Shown: positions 1 to 7,633, numbered from the stretch's first letter. The stretch is DNA of 64,000 nt from Alcanivoracaceae bacterium (GCA_023146255.1 JAGLCJ010000013.1:1-64000); one strand, 5' to 3'. The notes: a model not told the origin generated them from the sequence alone. Numbers and translations are program-made.

Positions 1-2
1 TG

Positions 3-566
3 TCCACGAAAGTGGTAGCAGATCAAACCGCAATTTCTAACGTAAGACGACCTGCGGATTCTGTGACCGCTAACGGGCTGTATGTTGGCTCTTATATGAG
101 CCGAAAGCACGACGGATCGCCTCTGAATCAAGATGCAAGTTTTTGGATGATTTCTCCAAATGGCTACATATTCCAGATGTTCTATCGAGACGGGCCGCCG
201 TCGTCAGACGGCGAGAATCGTCAAGAAGGATCTGTCGGAGACAATCGCTTGGAGTTCGCTTCTGCGGATTGTAGTGGCCAGCCAATATTGCCTTATTCTC
301 GTATTGGAGATGAGTTTTTTCTGAGTCAAGGGTATGTGTTTTTTTTCCAGGCAGAGGAATCTCTTTTCTATGTCCAAAGAAAGTCAAATTACTTCCTCTA
401 TAATCGTGGTTCGGCATGGCTCTGGAACGGATCAAACTGGTACTGCTGGGTTGATCTGGACTCAACAGTTTCTTACGGAATGAATGTGTATCCTAATGAC
501 ACCTTGATCACTGGGGTACGTAATGAGCCACATGAATCTCCTGTTTTAGTGGGGGTGAGTCCATAA
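3..566 (+). CDS. Hypothetical protein, 5'-truncated by window edge
   Basis: The frame is open from the left edge, so the start probably lies outside the window. The first start-like codon inside is a GTG at 12, whose ribosome binding site cannot be judged. The visible part is rich in Trp, Tyr, Phe, Gly, Ser and Asn and has no obvious membrane segment. This composition suggests a beta-rich, possibly secreted or surface protein; a segment FASADCSGQPIL lies near the middle. It is the first of six plus-strand genes in an A+T-richer stretch. I do not recognise a family and assign no function. Confidence 0.6.
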   Translation, partial: STKVVADQTAISNVRRPADSVTANGLYVGSYMSRKHDGSPLNQDASFWMISPNGYIFQMFYRDGPPSSDGENRQEGSVGDNRLEFASADCSGQPILPYSRIGDEFFLSQGYVFFFQAEESLFYVQRKSNYFLYNRGSAWLWNGSNWYCWVDLDSTVSYGMNVYPNDTLITGVRNEPHESPVLVGVSP

Positions 567-698
567 GCGTTAAGTTTAGGAAGGGCTTGACAACTGCTCC
601 GGTCTCGGTTTGTTCTGATTGTCGGACGGCGCCCTGAACTTCACTGTTATACGGACATGGTCGGCGCAAATGGGCTATAGCGGGGAATAAAAAAACAA

Positions 699-995
699 AT
701 GGACTCTAGTGAAGAACTGGCTATGAAAGCCAAGATTGATGGCATCAGCAAAGGCCTCAGAATGGGAATGGCTGAAATCTATGGCCGGCTACTGGCTTTC
801 GATAAGAAAAATATTGAGCAAGGCAATCCGTCGGTGACCTATAGCTTCCTCCAGCAGCAGGCCTCTGATCTCGATCAATCCTTCGAAGAATTCATGACTG
901 AGCAAACCGAAGCCCTGCAGGAGTTCCAAGAATACTGTGAGGCGTTAAATAAGCTATATGAGGTCTCCGATAGCCTTGGCTACAAAGGTGACTAG
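699..995 (+). CDS. Small hypothetical protein, helical/coiled-coil
   Basis: A 98-residue acidic protein starting at ATG 699. The nearest purine-rich stretch (GGGGAA) lies rather far upstream, so the start is only moderately supported. The sequence is rich in Glu, Gln, Leu and Lys. From about residue 40 it shows long amphipathic helices (for example FEEFMTEQTEALQEFQEY), suggesting a helical bundle or short coiled coil. There is no signal peptide or membrane segment. It lies between two other unrecognised genes on the same strand, and a strong hairpin follows its stop. No function can be assigned. Confidence 0.6.
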   Translation: MDSSEELAMKAKIDGISKGLRMGMAEIYGRLLAFDKKNIEQGNPSVTYSFLQQQASDLDQSFEEFMTEQTEALQEFQEYCEALNKLYEVSDSLGYKGD

Positions 996-1014
996 TGCTA
1001 TCGGGGGAAGATCA

Positions 1015-1080
1015 CCCAGCTACGGCGCACCAAAATATGGTCGCTGTGCTTTTACCATATTTTGGCACGCCGCAGCTGGG
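1015..1080. repeat. Long hairpin, 27-nt arms
   Basis: Arms 1015-1041 and 1054-1080 are inverted copies matching at 24 of 27 positions around a 12-nt loop. All three mismatches become G-U pairs if the minus strand is transcribed, so a fully paired stem would form in a minus-strand RNA. No T-run follows either side, so it is not an ordinary terminator. It could be a small non-autonomous mobile element (MITE), a structured RNA, or a protein-bound palindrome. It separates two A+T-rich genes and ends about 35 nt before the next start. Confidence 0.75.
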
Positions 1081-1115
1081 CCGGTGTGCCGGGCGTTAAC
1101 CGCTTAGGGGTGACC

Positions 1116-1823
1116 GTGACCTTTATTCTCAATATTCTGCACAGGGACATGTCCATTCTGGCCGCAGATCAAAAGGCGATATCTGGAGGGCTGGATATCT
1201 CGGCGCCAGACATGAGCGGCTCTGTGGAGAGTGGCTCCGTAGTTAACGACTTCAATAAGATCACCCTGAATCCTAGATTGCTCCTTGCTGTCGGTATTGC
1301 GGGCAATACACATGAGCATTACTACCTGCCCGAGATTCGGCTGAGCGGCAGTATTAATGATGTTCTATTCAAGATCCGAAAGAACATGGAATACTCTCTC
1401 CGCGTCAATGATCGGCATGGTTTGAAGTCACTGCCACGCTTCATGGTAAATCAGTCCATCGTCACGTTCTTTGACAAAGACGCAGACATGTACTGCACAA
1501 ATACCTTTCTCTTTAGCCCTGTTGAAAATCAAACAAGACTGTACTCGGGTGGCGATGTGGCTAAGATTATCCCTGCTGGCTCGGGGAGTCAGTATTTCGA
1601 GGAGATGGTAGGGAAGGAATCCATTGAATCCTTTGTCTCCTCAACAAAGAACTCGTGTACCCCTGAGGTGTGTATCCCCTGGATGCAAGATGCATATGAA
1701 AAGGTCAGTGCCAGAGATGAATACACTGGTTCCGAGGTAATCTTTTACGTTTCAACAAAAGAAAATCCGAAGTTTCATAAATGGGACGCGGCGAACACTT
1801 CGCTGCGGGCTGACTGTCCCTGA
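1116..1823 (+). CDS. Proteasome/HslV-like Ntn hydrolase (putative peptidase)
   Basis: I chose the GTG at 1116 because AGGGG lies five bases upstream and because Thr then directly follows Met. The product has 235 residues. Counting that Thr as residue 1, an Asp in the segment LAADQKA falls at position 17, as in HslV and proteasome beta subunits. A later segment, FNKITLNPRLLLAVGIAGN, resembles the HslV strand with catalytic Lys33 followed by its AGFAGG turn, but with about 14 extra residues in between. This suggests an N-terminal-Thr hydrolase fold; the remaining 170 residues are not recognised. No HslU-like ATPase is nearby. An alternative GTG lies at 1110. The family call is an inference from the N-terminal motif. 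Confidence 0.6.
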   Translation: MTFILNILHRDMSILAADQKAISGGLDISAPDMSGSVESGSVVNDFNKITLNPRLLLAVGIAGNTHEHYYLPEIRLSGSINDVLFKIRKNMEYSLRVNDRHGLKSLPRFMVNQSIVTFFDKDADMYCTNTFLFSPVENQTRLYSGGDVAKIIPAGSGSQYFEEMVGKESIESFVSSTKNSCTPEVCIPWMQDAYEKVSARDEYTGSEVIFYVSTKENPKFHKWDAANTSLRADCP

Positions 1824-1865
1824 CGGGCCGGCAGCATGAGGCCAAGCCTTATATCTGAGGATGCA

Positions 1866-2312
1866 ATGATCCCAAGAATCCTATCTGCATTAGTCTTGCT
1901 ATTTTCGCCAAACATAGCTAAAGCCGAGTCGCCGCTATTGGGCACTTGGAAATCGTCGCTCGAAATAAGTCTCGCCAAGAACAAGCTTGAACTTATAGCT
2001 TTAAATACGCTTGGCTTTATACAGCAAATAGTAGGCGAATTAACGATAACCTATAAGCCTGATGTTCTGGTCGAGTACTCTCCCAGCAAAGTCCTGACTA
2101 TCGACCGCGGGGAGTTAGAATGGACTGGAGCGAACGGCCAATTCCCCTATAGAGTGCTTAGGGAATTGGAAGGCGGCGTTGTCATCAAGAGAAGGTTAGC
2201 TGATGGCTCATGGGTAAAGAGTCTGATCACCTTCGAAAGCCCGGATCTATACCGGGTCAACTGGAGGGATCACTCTGATGTGGACTTTGATGAATATTTT
2301 GTTCGCCAATAA
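1866..2312 (+). CDS. Secreted hypothetical protein, lipocalin-like
   Basis: The ATG at 1866 has TGAGG a few bases upstream and gives a clear signal peptide, MIPRILSALVLLFSPNIAKA, with a likely cleavage before ESPLLGTW. The mature part, about 128 residues, begins with the LLGTWKS pattern common in lipocalin-like and calycin proteins. It continues as alternating hydrophobic and charged strands with no Cys, so a small periplasmic beta-barrel is plausible. An upstream in-frame ATG at 1836 would bury the signal peptide and is less likely. Only about 40 bases separate it from the preceding gene, so the two may be co-transcribed. Function unknown. Confidence 0.65.
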   Translation: MIPRILSALVLLFSPNIAKAESPLLGTWKSSLEISLAKNKLELIALNTLGFIQQIVGELTITYKPDVLVEYSPSKVLTIDRGELEWTGANGQFPYRVLRELEGGVVIKRRLADGSWVKSLITFESPDLYRVNWRDHSDVDFDEYFVRQ

Positions 2313-2394
2313 TTTACCAAGTTCAGGTCGCCGCGTGAAAGTCATATGGATGTTCCGCGAGGCTGAAGCGCAGCGCCAAGCATAAGGAGATCAC

Positions 2395-2754
2395 ATGGTA
2401 GCCAGAGCCCTGACAGAGCATGAAAAGAAGCAGTACGCAAAGGATGTGGGCAAGATTCTGGTCAAGAAGTACGGGAAGCAGAAATACTACAGTCCATATC
2501 GAGTCAGACAGGCGTCGAAGGAAACCATCTGGGGCATCGACTGGCACTGTTGGGCTATGTGTCTTTATACCTCGCCAGACGAATTCAATCGGTACCACGA
2601 ATCCATTGGCGAAGCATGTGACTACGCATCCATGAAGGCGCAGATGGCACACGCAATAACAGACGGGGCCTCGGATTCCTGGTTTGACTTTGATCTGTCC
2701 TGGCTGGAATGGCCGGACTTCGACTTGCCTTCCATCTTTGATGTCTTTGACTGA
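2395..2754 (+). CDS. Small hypothetical protein, acidic C-terminus
   Basis: A 119-residue protein with a good ribosome binding site (AAGGAG) before ATG 2395. The first half is Lys/Tyr-rich and looks cytosolic. The middle holds Trp and Cys (WGIDWHCWAMCLYTS). The last 25 residues are a Trp/Phe/Asp-rich tail (SWFDFDLSWLEWPDFDLPS). There is no signal peptide or membrane helix. Such an acidic aromatic tail often mediates binding to a partner, but this is only a guess. I do not recognise the family. The gene is in the accessory, A+T-richer stretch. Confidence 0.65.
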   Translation: MVARALTEHEKKQYAKDVGKILVKKYGKQKYYSPYRVRQASKETIWGIDWHCWAMCLYTSPDEFNRYHESIGEACDYASMKAQMAHAITDGASDSWFDFDLSWLEWPDFDLPSIFDVFD

Positions 2755-2872
2755 TGATTGACGAGGCTGCCAAGTATATTTCGGCTATTTTGGCTTGAGG
2801 GGAAAAAACGAAGCTTTTCTTGATCTGCATCTTGCAGCGGCTTGAGAACAAGAGAGGAACACAGAGCGAATC

Positions 2873-3733
2873 ATGAGCCTGTTCCGCGGGAAAATAGATA
2901 ATGCTGGTGCAACGCTGGCTTACCAGATCGAGGGAAGCGGCGCCCCGGTCCTGGTAATTGGCTCGTCTGTTTACTATCCGAGAACATTCTCCGAGAACTT
3001 CAGGCGAAGCTATCGTTTGGCATATGCCGATATGAGGCATTTCGCTGAAACCAGTCAGTCAGCCGGGACGCCAGATATCACGCTGGGAACCTATCTGGAT
3101 GATATTGAATACATCCGTAAGGCGGTTGATTTCGAAAGGTTTGTTCTTGTTGGGCACTCGCATCACGGTAATCTCGCGCTCGAGTATGCGAAACAACATC
3201 CTGAAAGGGTTTCTCGCCTCGTCCTTATCGGGACGCCGCCTTGCAACGTTCAGAAGACAATCGAAAGGGCCGAGCGATATTGGGGTACAGCTTCGAAAGA
3301 ACGAAAGGCGAAGCTGGAGGAGAATCGAGCCTCGTTGACCTCGGAGAAGTGTGCCTTCCTGGAACCAGGAGATGCGTTCGTCGCGCAGTACGTCGCCGAT
3401 GGACCCAAGTACTGGTATGACGCCGACTATGATGCGACTCCTTTATGGCAGGGCGTGCCGTTAAACATGGAGGCTCTGTCCGCATTCAAAGGCTTTTTTG
3501 TCAATTATGAGTTTTTCTGGGAGCCAGCGCGCTTTCATGCGCCGGTTCTCGTGGTGATGGGAAAGTACGACTATGCAGTGCCGCATACGCTCTGGGATAA
3601 GGCTCTATTGAATCCTCAGAATGTTACGTATCGGTTGTTGGATAAGAGTGGCCATACGCCGCAACTGGAAGTCCCGGAGGAATTCGATCAGGTTTTGCTT
3701 GAATGGCTGGAGCAAAAAGGCGGCACCATATGA
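2873..3733 (+). CDS. Alpha/beta hydrolase
   Basis: A 286-residue alpha/beta hydrolase. The nucleophile elbow is GHSHHG with Ser near residue 96. The acid is probably the Asp in MGKYDYAVP and the catalytic His lies in SGHTPQLE near the C-terminus, the usual order for this fold. There is no signal peptide, so it is probably cytoplasmic. The sequence resembles proline-iminopeptidase and haloalkane-type hydrolases in general shape, but the substrate cannot be inferred. It is the last plus-strand gene of the A+T-rich left region, and about 215 bases without a gene follow it. Confidence 0.85.
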   Translation: MSLFRGKIDNAGATLAYQIEGSGAPVLVIGSSVYYPRTFSENFRRSYRLAYADMRHFAETSQSAGTPDITLGTYLDDIEYIRKAVDFERFVLVGHSHHGNLALEYAKQHPERVSRLVLIGTPPCNVQKTIERAERYWGTASKERKAKLEENRASLTSEKCAFLEPGDAFVAQYVADGPKYWYDADYDATPLWQGVPLNMEALSAFKGFFVNYEFFWEPARFHAPVLVVMGKYDYAVPHTLWDKALLNPQNVTYRLLDKSGHTPQLEVPEEFDQVLLEWLEQKGGTI

Positions 3734-3877
3734 GGGGCCGACTGCTCTGGCGGGAAAGCAGATATCCAACAAGTGACAGTGACCCTGATAAACCCATAGC
3801 CGACTAAACCACGTCATATGCCATGGCCTCCGATCAAGGGCTGTGGTTTCAGAGTGATCACCACTTTCCCCACGCAT

Positions 3878-3934
3878 GCGCATCTCGCCGCAACGCGCGT
3901 TACATGAGCGGCACGACATTGCTGCGAGATGCGC
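3878..3934. repeat. Inverted repeat, 16-nt arms
   Basis: Arms 3878-3893 and 3919-3934 are inverted copies with an 11-bp perfect core (GCGCATCTCGC / GCGAGATGCGC), one mismatch and four further pairs, around a 25-nt loop. It lies in the otherwise featureless stretch between the alpha/beta hydrolase and the rhodanese gene, where the accessory region meets the G+C-richer sequence. No T-run follows, so I do not call it a terminator. Confidence 0.5.
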
Positions 3935-3949
3935 CAGGAAAAATGCGAA

Positions 3950-4342
3950 TCAGAACATCTGGTTGCGAGATTGGCGCCCTATCGCGAGCACGCCGTCTCC
4001 TGCGGCGATGATGGGGCACGCTCTTCCAGCGCATAACCGGCTGCGTGCCATTCGGCCTTGCCCCCCCTTGAATACGGCTACATCGGTGTAGCCAAGGGCG
4101 AGCAATTGCACCGCAACCTGATCCGAGTTCGTGCAGCTAGCGCTGGCGCAGTACACGACAACGCCGGCGGCCTTTGTGGGCAGCAGTTCCGGGGCAAGCG
4201 CCTTCACCTCGCCGACATTGATGTTCAGGGCGCCTGGCAAGTGCCCCTGCATGAAATGGCGGGGCGGCAGGGCCTCGATCAAAGCGGGAGGGGTGGGTGA
4301 GCGCAGACGGTCGAGCAGGTCATTCAGGCTAATGGTTTTCAT
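3950..4342 (-). CDS. Rhodanese-domain sulfurtransferase, frameshifted near the C-terminus
   Basis: The start is the ATG at 4342, with AAGGTGA upstream. The product has a single rhodanese domain: HLPGALNI near residues 34-41 and the active-site loop VVVYCASASC with the likely catalytic Cys near residue 65. At a run of seven G (minus strand, 4061-4067) the frame changes. With six G the protein would continue KGGKAEWHAAGYALEE, the normal end of the domain, and stop at 3979. With seven it reads an unrelated tail to 3950. This may be a genuine inactivating slip, a phase-variable tract or a sequencing error. The gene is divergent from a MarR regulator that probably controls it. Confidence 0.8.
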   Translation of the reverse strand: MKTISLNDLLDRLRSPTPPALIEALPPRHFMQGHLPGALNINVGEVKALAPELLPTKAAGVVVYCASASCTNSDQVAVQLLALGYTDVAVFKGGQGRMARSRLCAGRACPIIAAGDGVLAIGRQSRNQMF

Positions 4343-4371
4343 GTGGGTCACCTTGGATGGTTGCAGGGGAG

Positions 4372-4391
4372 TTAGTTGCATATGCAACTAA
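4372..4391. promoter_or_regulatory. Probable MarR operator 1 (20-bp perfect palindrome)
   Basis: TTAGTTGCATATGCAACTAA is a perfect palindrome in the intergenic region between the divergent rhodanese and marR genes, about 30 bases upstream of the rhodanese start. Its length and symmetry fit a dimeric winged-helix regulator. A related half-site pair lies 37 bp away, centre to centre. Confidence 0.7.
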
Positions 4392-4412
4392 ATGGACTCT
4401 AGCCGAAAGTAA

Positions 4413-4424
4413 TTGCATGTGCAA
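4413..4424. promoter_or_regulatory. Probable MarR operator 2
   Basis: TTGCATGTGCAA repeats the TTGCA...TGCAA core of the 20-bp palindrome at 4372-4391. It sits 11 bases before the marR start, where binding would block marR transcription or translation initiation. Two copies flanking a divergent promoter suggest autoregulation together with control of the rhodanese gene. Confidence 0.6.
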
Positions 4425-4435
4425 CAATCTCGGCC

Positions 4436-4888
4436 ATGCCTACAGATAAGCGTCACGCCACCCCTCATTTTCTCGCCTGGGCCCGCCTGCTCAGGGCCCA
4501 CAAGGTCCTTCTGGAGAAGGTCCAGGCAGACCTGTCAGCAGCCGACCTGCCGCCACTCGAGTGGTACGACCTGCTGCTGGAGCTCGACATGGCGGAAGGC
4601 AACAGGCTGCGCCTGTACGACCTCGGCCAGCGGATGGTTCTCAGCCGAAGCAACCTGACGCGGCTATGTGACCGTTTGGAAAAGGAGGGCCTGATATCAC
4701 GTGAACAGTGCGCGGAGGATCGCAGGGGGCTATTTGCTGCGTTGACGCAGAAGGGCGCTGAGTTACGTCGGGCCATGTGGCCGATCTACAAGCGATCAGT
4801 GGAGCAGCATTTTTCTGCGCATATCTCGGAACAGGAGGCCACAGAGCTGGCGGCCGTCCTGCTGAGAGTGCGAAACGCCGAGGCGTGA
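4436..4888 (+). CDS. MarR-family transcriptional regulator
   Basis: A 150-residue winged-helix regulator. The recognition helix region reads LSRSNLTRLCDRLEKEGLI (about residues 69-87), followed by the characteristic wing with EDRRG and then a C-terminal dimerisation helix pair. MarR proteins bind palindromes as dimers and release DNA on binding a small ligand or on oxidation. Here two TTGCA palindromes lie in the divergent promoter region, so autoregulation and control of the sulfurtransferase are likely. The effector is not visible from sequence. Confidence 0.9.
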   Translation: MPTDKRHATPHFLAWARLLRAHKVLLEKVQADLSAADLPPLEWYDLLLELDMAEGNRLRLYDLGQRMVLSRSNLTRLCDRLEKEGLISREQCAEDRRGLFAALTQKGAELRRAMWPIYKRSVEQHFSAHISEQEATELAAVLLRVRNAEA

Positions 4889-4911
4889 AGCCGTTTTAAG
4901 TTTGCCGCAAT

Positions 4912-4943
4912 AAAAATGCCGCGACTCTCATCGCGGCATTTTT
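4912..4943. terminator. Bidirectional intrinsic terminator
   Basis: A 13-bp stem (AAAAATGCCGCGA / TCGCGGCATTTTT) with a six-base loop, giving a T-run in both directions. It lies between the convergent marR gene and the ice-binding protein gene and can end both transcripts. Confidence 0.9.
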
Positions 4944-4983
4944 TGTTCGGCCATCGGGTTCAGCCGACGGCCAGTTCCATCTG

Positions 4984-6423
4984 TTACAAACCTGGTTCAT
5001 TCACGCTGTTGGAGATCAGCGTCACCGCAGTTTGTGCCAGTGCGCGGCCGTTGAGCGTTGCCCCAGCCTTAAGCACAACGCCGGTCTGGCTAAGCACGAT
5101 GCCGTTGAAGGTGGCGCCCGGCTGCAAAGTCACTTCGCCGCCAACCTGCCAGAACACATTCTCCGGCAGTGCGCCGCCAGTCAGGATAATGGCGCGGCCA
5201 TCTTCCAGTTTCAGGTTCTGAGCGATCTGGAAGATCCAGACATCACTGGCGGAACCATTCAGGGTCACGTCAGAGCTGACCAGTACGCCAGTGCCCCACT
5301 TGTAAAGGCCGGGGTCCAGCGTCAGGCCACCGATCTCGCCTGCGCCCAGCTCGTTGAAGTCCGGATCAACGCGACCGGCTGCATCGGTATAGGCGAGTTC
5401 CATATCGCTGACAGCAGTGGTCAAGGTGATCGGGGTCGGTGAGGTCATATCCGCTGCAAACAGGCTGCCTGTTACGAACGACGAGGTGGCGAAGGTGCCA
5501 GCAGGAGCAAGCGTTTCGCTAAAGCCGGTTATCGCGGTGAGAAACTCGGGACTGACCGCAATGTCGCCAGTGATATGGGTCGTGCCGGTGGTGGAAATGC
5601 CGGTTTTTGCCAGAATCACATAGTTCTCCGCGCTGCCCAGATCAACCGAGCCCGGGCTTGCCGAAACATCAGCGCCGGTGGTGAAACCGATAGTCACCGG
5701 CGTCAGGCTGTTGCCAGCAAGGTCGGTCAGGTCGGCAGACAGTGAAAGCACATAGTCTTCGGTATCGCCGAGCAGGTTCGATGGGCTGAATACCACCGTG
5801 GTCGGATTGACGTAGCGCAGGCTGCCTGAAACAACGGCATCACCTGCCACCGCTTTCAGTTCAAACGAGGTCGCAGTCAGTGTGGCCGGGTCAATTGCTT
5901 CGCTGAAGTAGACGCCCACTTTGACGTTACGCAACACATCCACTTCCAGGTCCGCCGGATTGCTGGAGATGACGGTAGGCGCGACGGCATCTTCTGCAAT
6001 GCCGGTGGTAAATATCCACTCAAAGTCCGCGGGCAGGGCGACGCCGGCCAGATCCCTGGCTGCGGTTGAAATTGTGGCGGTATATTCCGTGCTCGGCGTC
6101 AGGTTGCCGTTCGGTGTTAATGTTGCTGTCCGGGTGTTGGCGTTGTACTCCACTCCCCCGACAATCGCGGTTTCACCTGTTCCCTGCAGGGTAAAACTGC
6201 TCTGGTTGACCGTTGCCAACCTCATTTCGCTGTTAAAAACAGCGACAACCGTGATGTTGGTCGCAACGCCGGTTGCAGCATCAGCTGGGGCAGTAGATGT
6301 TACTGCGGGCAGTGCGACTGGGGCCTTGCTGTTGCTGCTTCCCCCACAAGCGGCAAGTGTTATATAGAACATGGACAGGAATAGAACAGTAATCGATTTC
6401 GAGTACTTTTGTAGAATACTCAT
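4984..6423 (-). CDS. Ice-binding lipoprotein (two Big_5 domains plus DUF3494)
   Basis: A 479-residue protein starting at ATG 6423. A lipoprotein signal peptide ends in LAAC with the lipidated Cys at residue 26. Two bacterial Ig-like Big_5 domains follow (about 40-140 and 145-245), each with the STAPADAATGV or SSNPADLEVDV opening. From about residue 255 to the end there is a DUF3494 domain (ENYVILAKTGIS, DPGLYKWGTGVLVSSDVTL, DVWIFQIAQNLKL), the fold of beta-solenoid ice-binding proteins. The likely role is a membrane-anchored, possibly surface-exposed adhesin or antifreeze protein at cold temperature. DUF3494 proteins also occur outside icy habitats, so ice binding itself is inferred. It stands alone between a terminator and a divergent acyltransferase. 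Confidence 0.88.
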   Translation of the reverse strand: MSILQKYSKSITVLFLSMFYITLAACGGSSNSKAPVALPAVTSTAPADAATGVATNITVVAVFNSEMRLATVNQSSFTLQGTGETAIVGGVEYNANTRTATLTPNGNLTPSTEYTATISTAARDLAGVALPADFEWIFTTGIAEDAVAPTVISSNPADLEVDVLRNVKVGVYFSEAIDPATLTATSFELKAVAGDAVVSGSLRYVNPTTVVFSPSNLLGDTEDYVLSLSADLTDLAGNSLTPVTIGFTTGADVSASPGSVDLGSAENYVILAKTGISTTGTTHITGDIAVSPEFLTAITGFSETLAPAGTFATSSFVTGSLFAADMTSPTPITLTTAVSDMELAYTDAAGRVDPDFNELGAGEIGGLTLDPGLYKWGTGVLVSSDVTLNGSASDVWIFQIAQNLKLEDGRAIILTGGALPENVFWQVGGEVTLQPGATFNGIVLSQTGVVLKAGATLNGRALAQTAVTLISNSVNEPGL

Positions 6424-6691
6424 AATATGGCCTGCTATTTGGAACCGGCGATACACAGCGTGTAGGGCCAGTTGATGGAGTGAGCAACAAGTACTCATTC
6501 TCGGAAGCCTGGTGCAGTCGCGAACAGGTACTGAATGCAGAGAGGTTTATCTGAATGCGCAGATTTGCGTGTCTGGAAAGGCCGTTTTGGTGCGGTCAGG
6601 TACTGTTATACGCCCTATCTGATGGATTAGATGCCTTTATATTTTTATTCGGATGGCCGGTTAGCACACTGAACTTCCCGCAGATCTGTGC

Positions 6692-7633
6692 ATGACGCTG
6701 ATTAATGATGATAATCGGCTGAAAGCCGCCGTCTCACTGCTTCGGGATCAGCTTATGGTTCGTCTATCAAGAACAACAAAAGACTGGGCGCGCGGCATTG
6801 AGGTCGACAACCCGGGCATGTTTTCGCCGGGTGTTGTCCGGATTGCCAATATCCTGCTCTGGCCTCTGGTGCGGCTACTGTTCCGGCCGCGCTTGCGAGG
6901 GGTGGAGAACCTTCCCAGGGGTGAGCCCTTTCTTCTGGTGGCCAATCACTCTGCGGGTGCCGGCATTGCAGAGATCATGTGCTTCATCGCCCTCTATCTT
7001 CGTCAGGTGGGGGCGGATCGACCGCTGGCAGGCTTTGCTCTGCCGCAGGGTTTCAGCGTTTTCCCGCTTTCAAAGCTGCTGAAGTCGATCGGTGCCATTC
7101 CGTCGACATATGATGCGGCCGGCAAAGCGTTTGAGAAAGGTGTTCCGATCCTGATTTTTCCGGGCGGCGATTACGAGACGCTGCGCCCGGTGTGGCAGGC
7201 AAACCGGGTGGACTTTGGCGGTCGTACCGGCTTTCTGAATATTGCCCGATCTTCAGGTGTGCCGATCATTCCGCTCGGCATTCAGGGCGCGCATTACACC
7301 TGTCCGATATTTCTCCGTTCCGAATGGCTGGCCTGGATGCTGCTGGCTCCGCGCCTGATTGGCCTGAAGCGTTGGGGCATCTCGTTGACGGGTATTCTGG
7401 GCGCCTCGGCGATCCTGCTGCTGGCGCCGCTGGGCATTGAGTGGCGCTTGCTGCTGACCTGGCTCTGGCTCGGGTCGCCGCTTGTGTTCCTGCCGATCAT
7501 TCCCTGGCGGATACGCATGCAGGTGGGGGAGCCGATTGCGGCACAGGATCTGTTCGGCGCCGAAGCCGATATGAAACAGGCATTACGGCGTGTCGAACGG
7601 GAGGTTGAAACGCTGGTCAGGTACGCCGGGTAA
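6692..7633 (+). CDS. PlsC-like lysophospholipid/glycerolipid acyltransferase
   Basis: A 313-residue membrane-associated acyltransferase. Motif I reads NHSAG (Asn85-His86) without the usual Asp four residues after the His. Motif III reads FPGGDYE (156-162), the FPGG form seen in DGAT2-like and phospholipid acyltransferase relatives rather than the FPEG of PlsC. Hydrophobic segments lie near residues 50-65 and between 190 and 265. It probably transfers an acyl group to a lipid hydroxyl at the inner membrane; the acceptor is unknown. The start is the ATG at 6692, whose ribosome binding site is weak. Confidence 0.82.
   Translation: MTLINDDNRLKAAVSLLRDQLMVRLSRTTKDWARGIEVDNPGMFSPGVVRIANILLWPLVRLLFRPRLRGVENLPRGEPFLLVANHSAGAGIAEIMCFIALYLRQVGADRPLAGFALPQGFSVFPLSKLLKSIGAIPSTYDAAGKAFEKGVPILIFPGGDYETLRPVWQANRVDFGGRTGFLNIARSSGVPIIPLGIQGAHYTCPIFLRSEWLAWMLLAPRLIGLKRWGISLTGILGASAILLLAPLGIEWRLLLTWLWLGSPLVFLPIIPWRIRMQVGEPIAAQDLFGAEADMKQALRRVEREVETLVRYAG

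Noticed and set aside
566..1110. Possible integron attC sites between the small left-hand genes
   Set aside because: The hairpin at 1015-1080 is followed by GTTAACC and an isolated GTTAAGT occurs near 570, but neither has the matching RYYYAAC partner and GTTRRRY core at the right spacing. No integrase is in the window.
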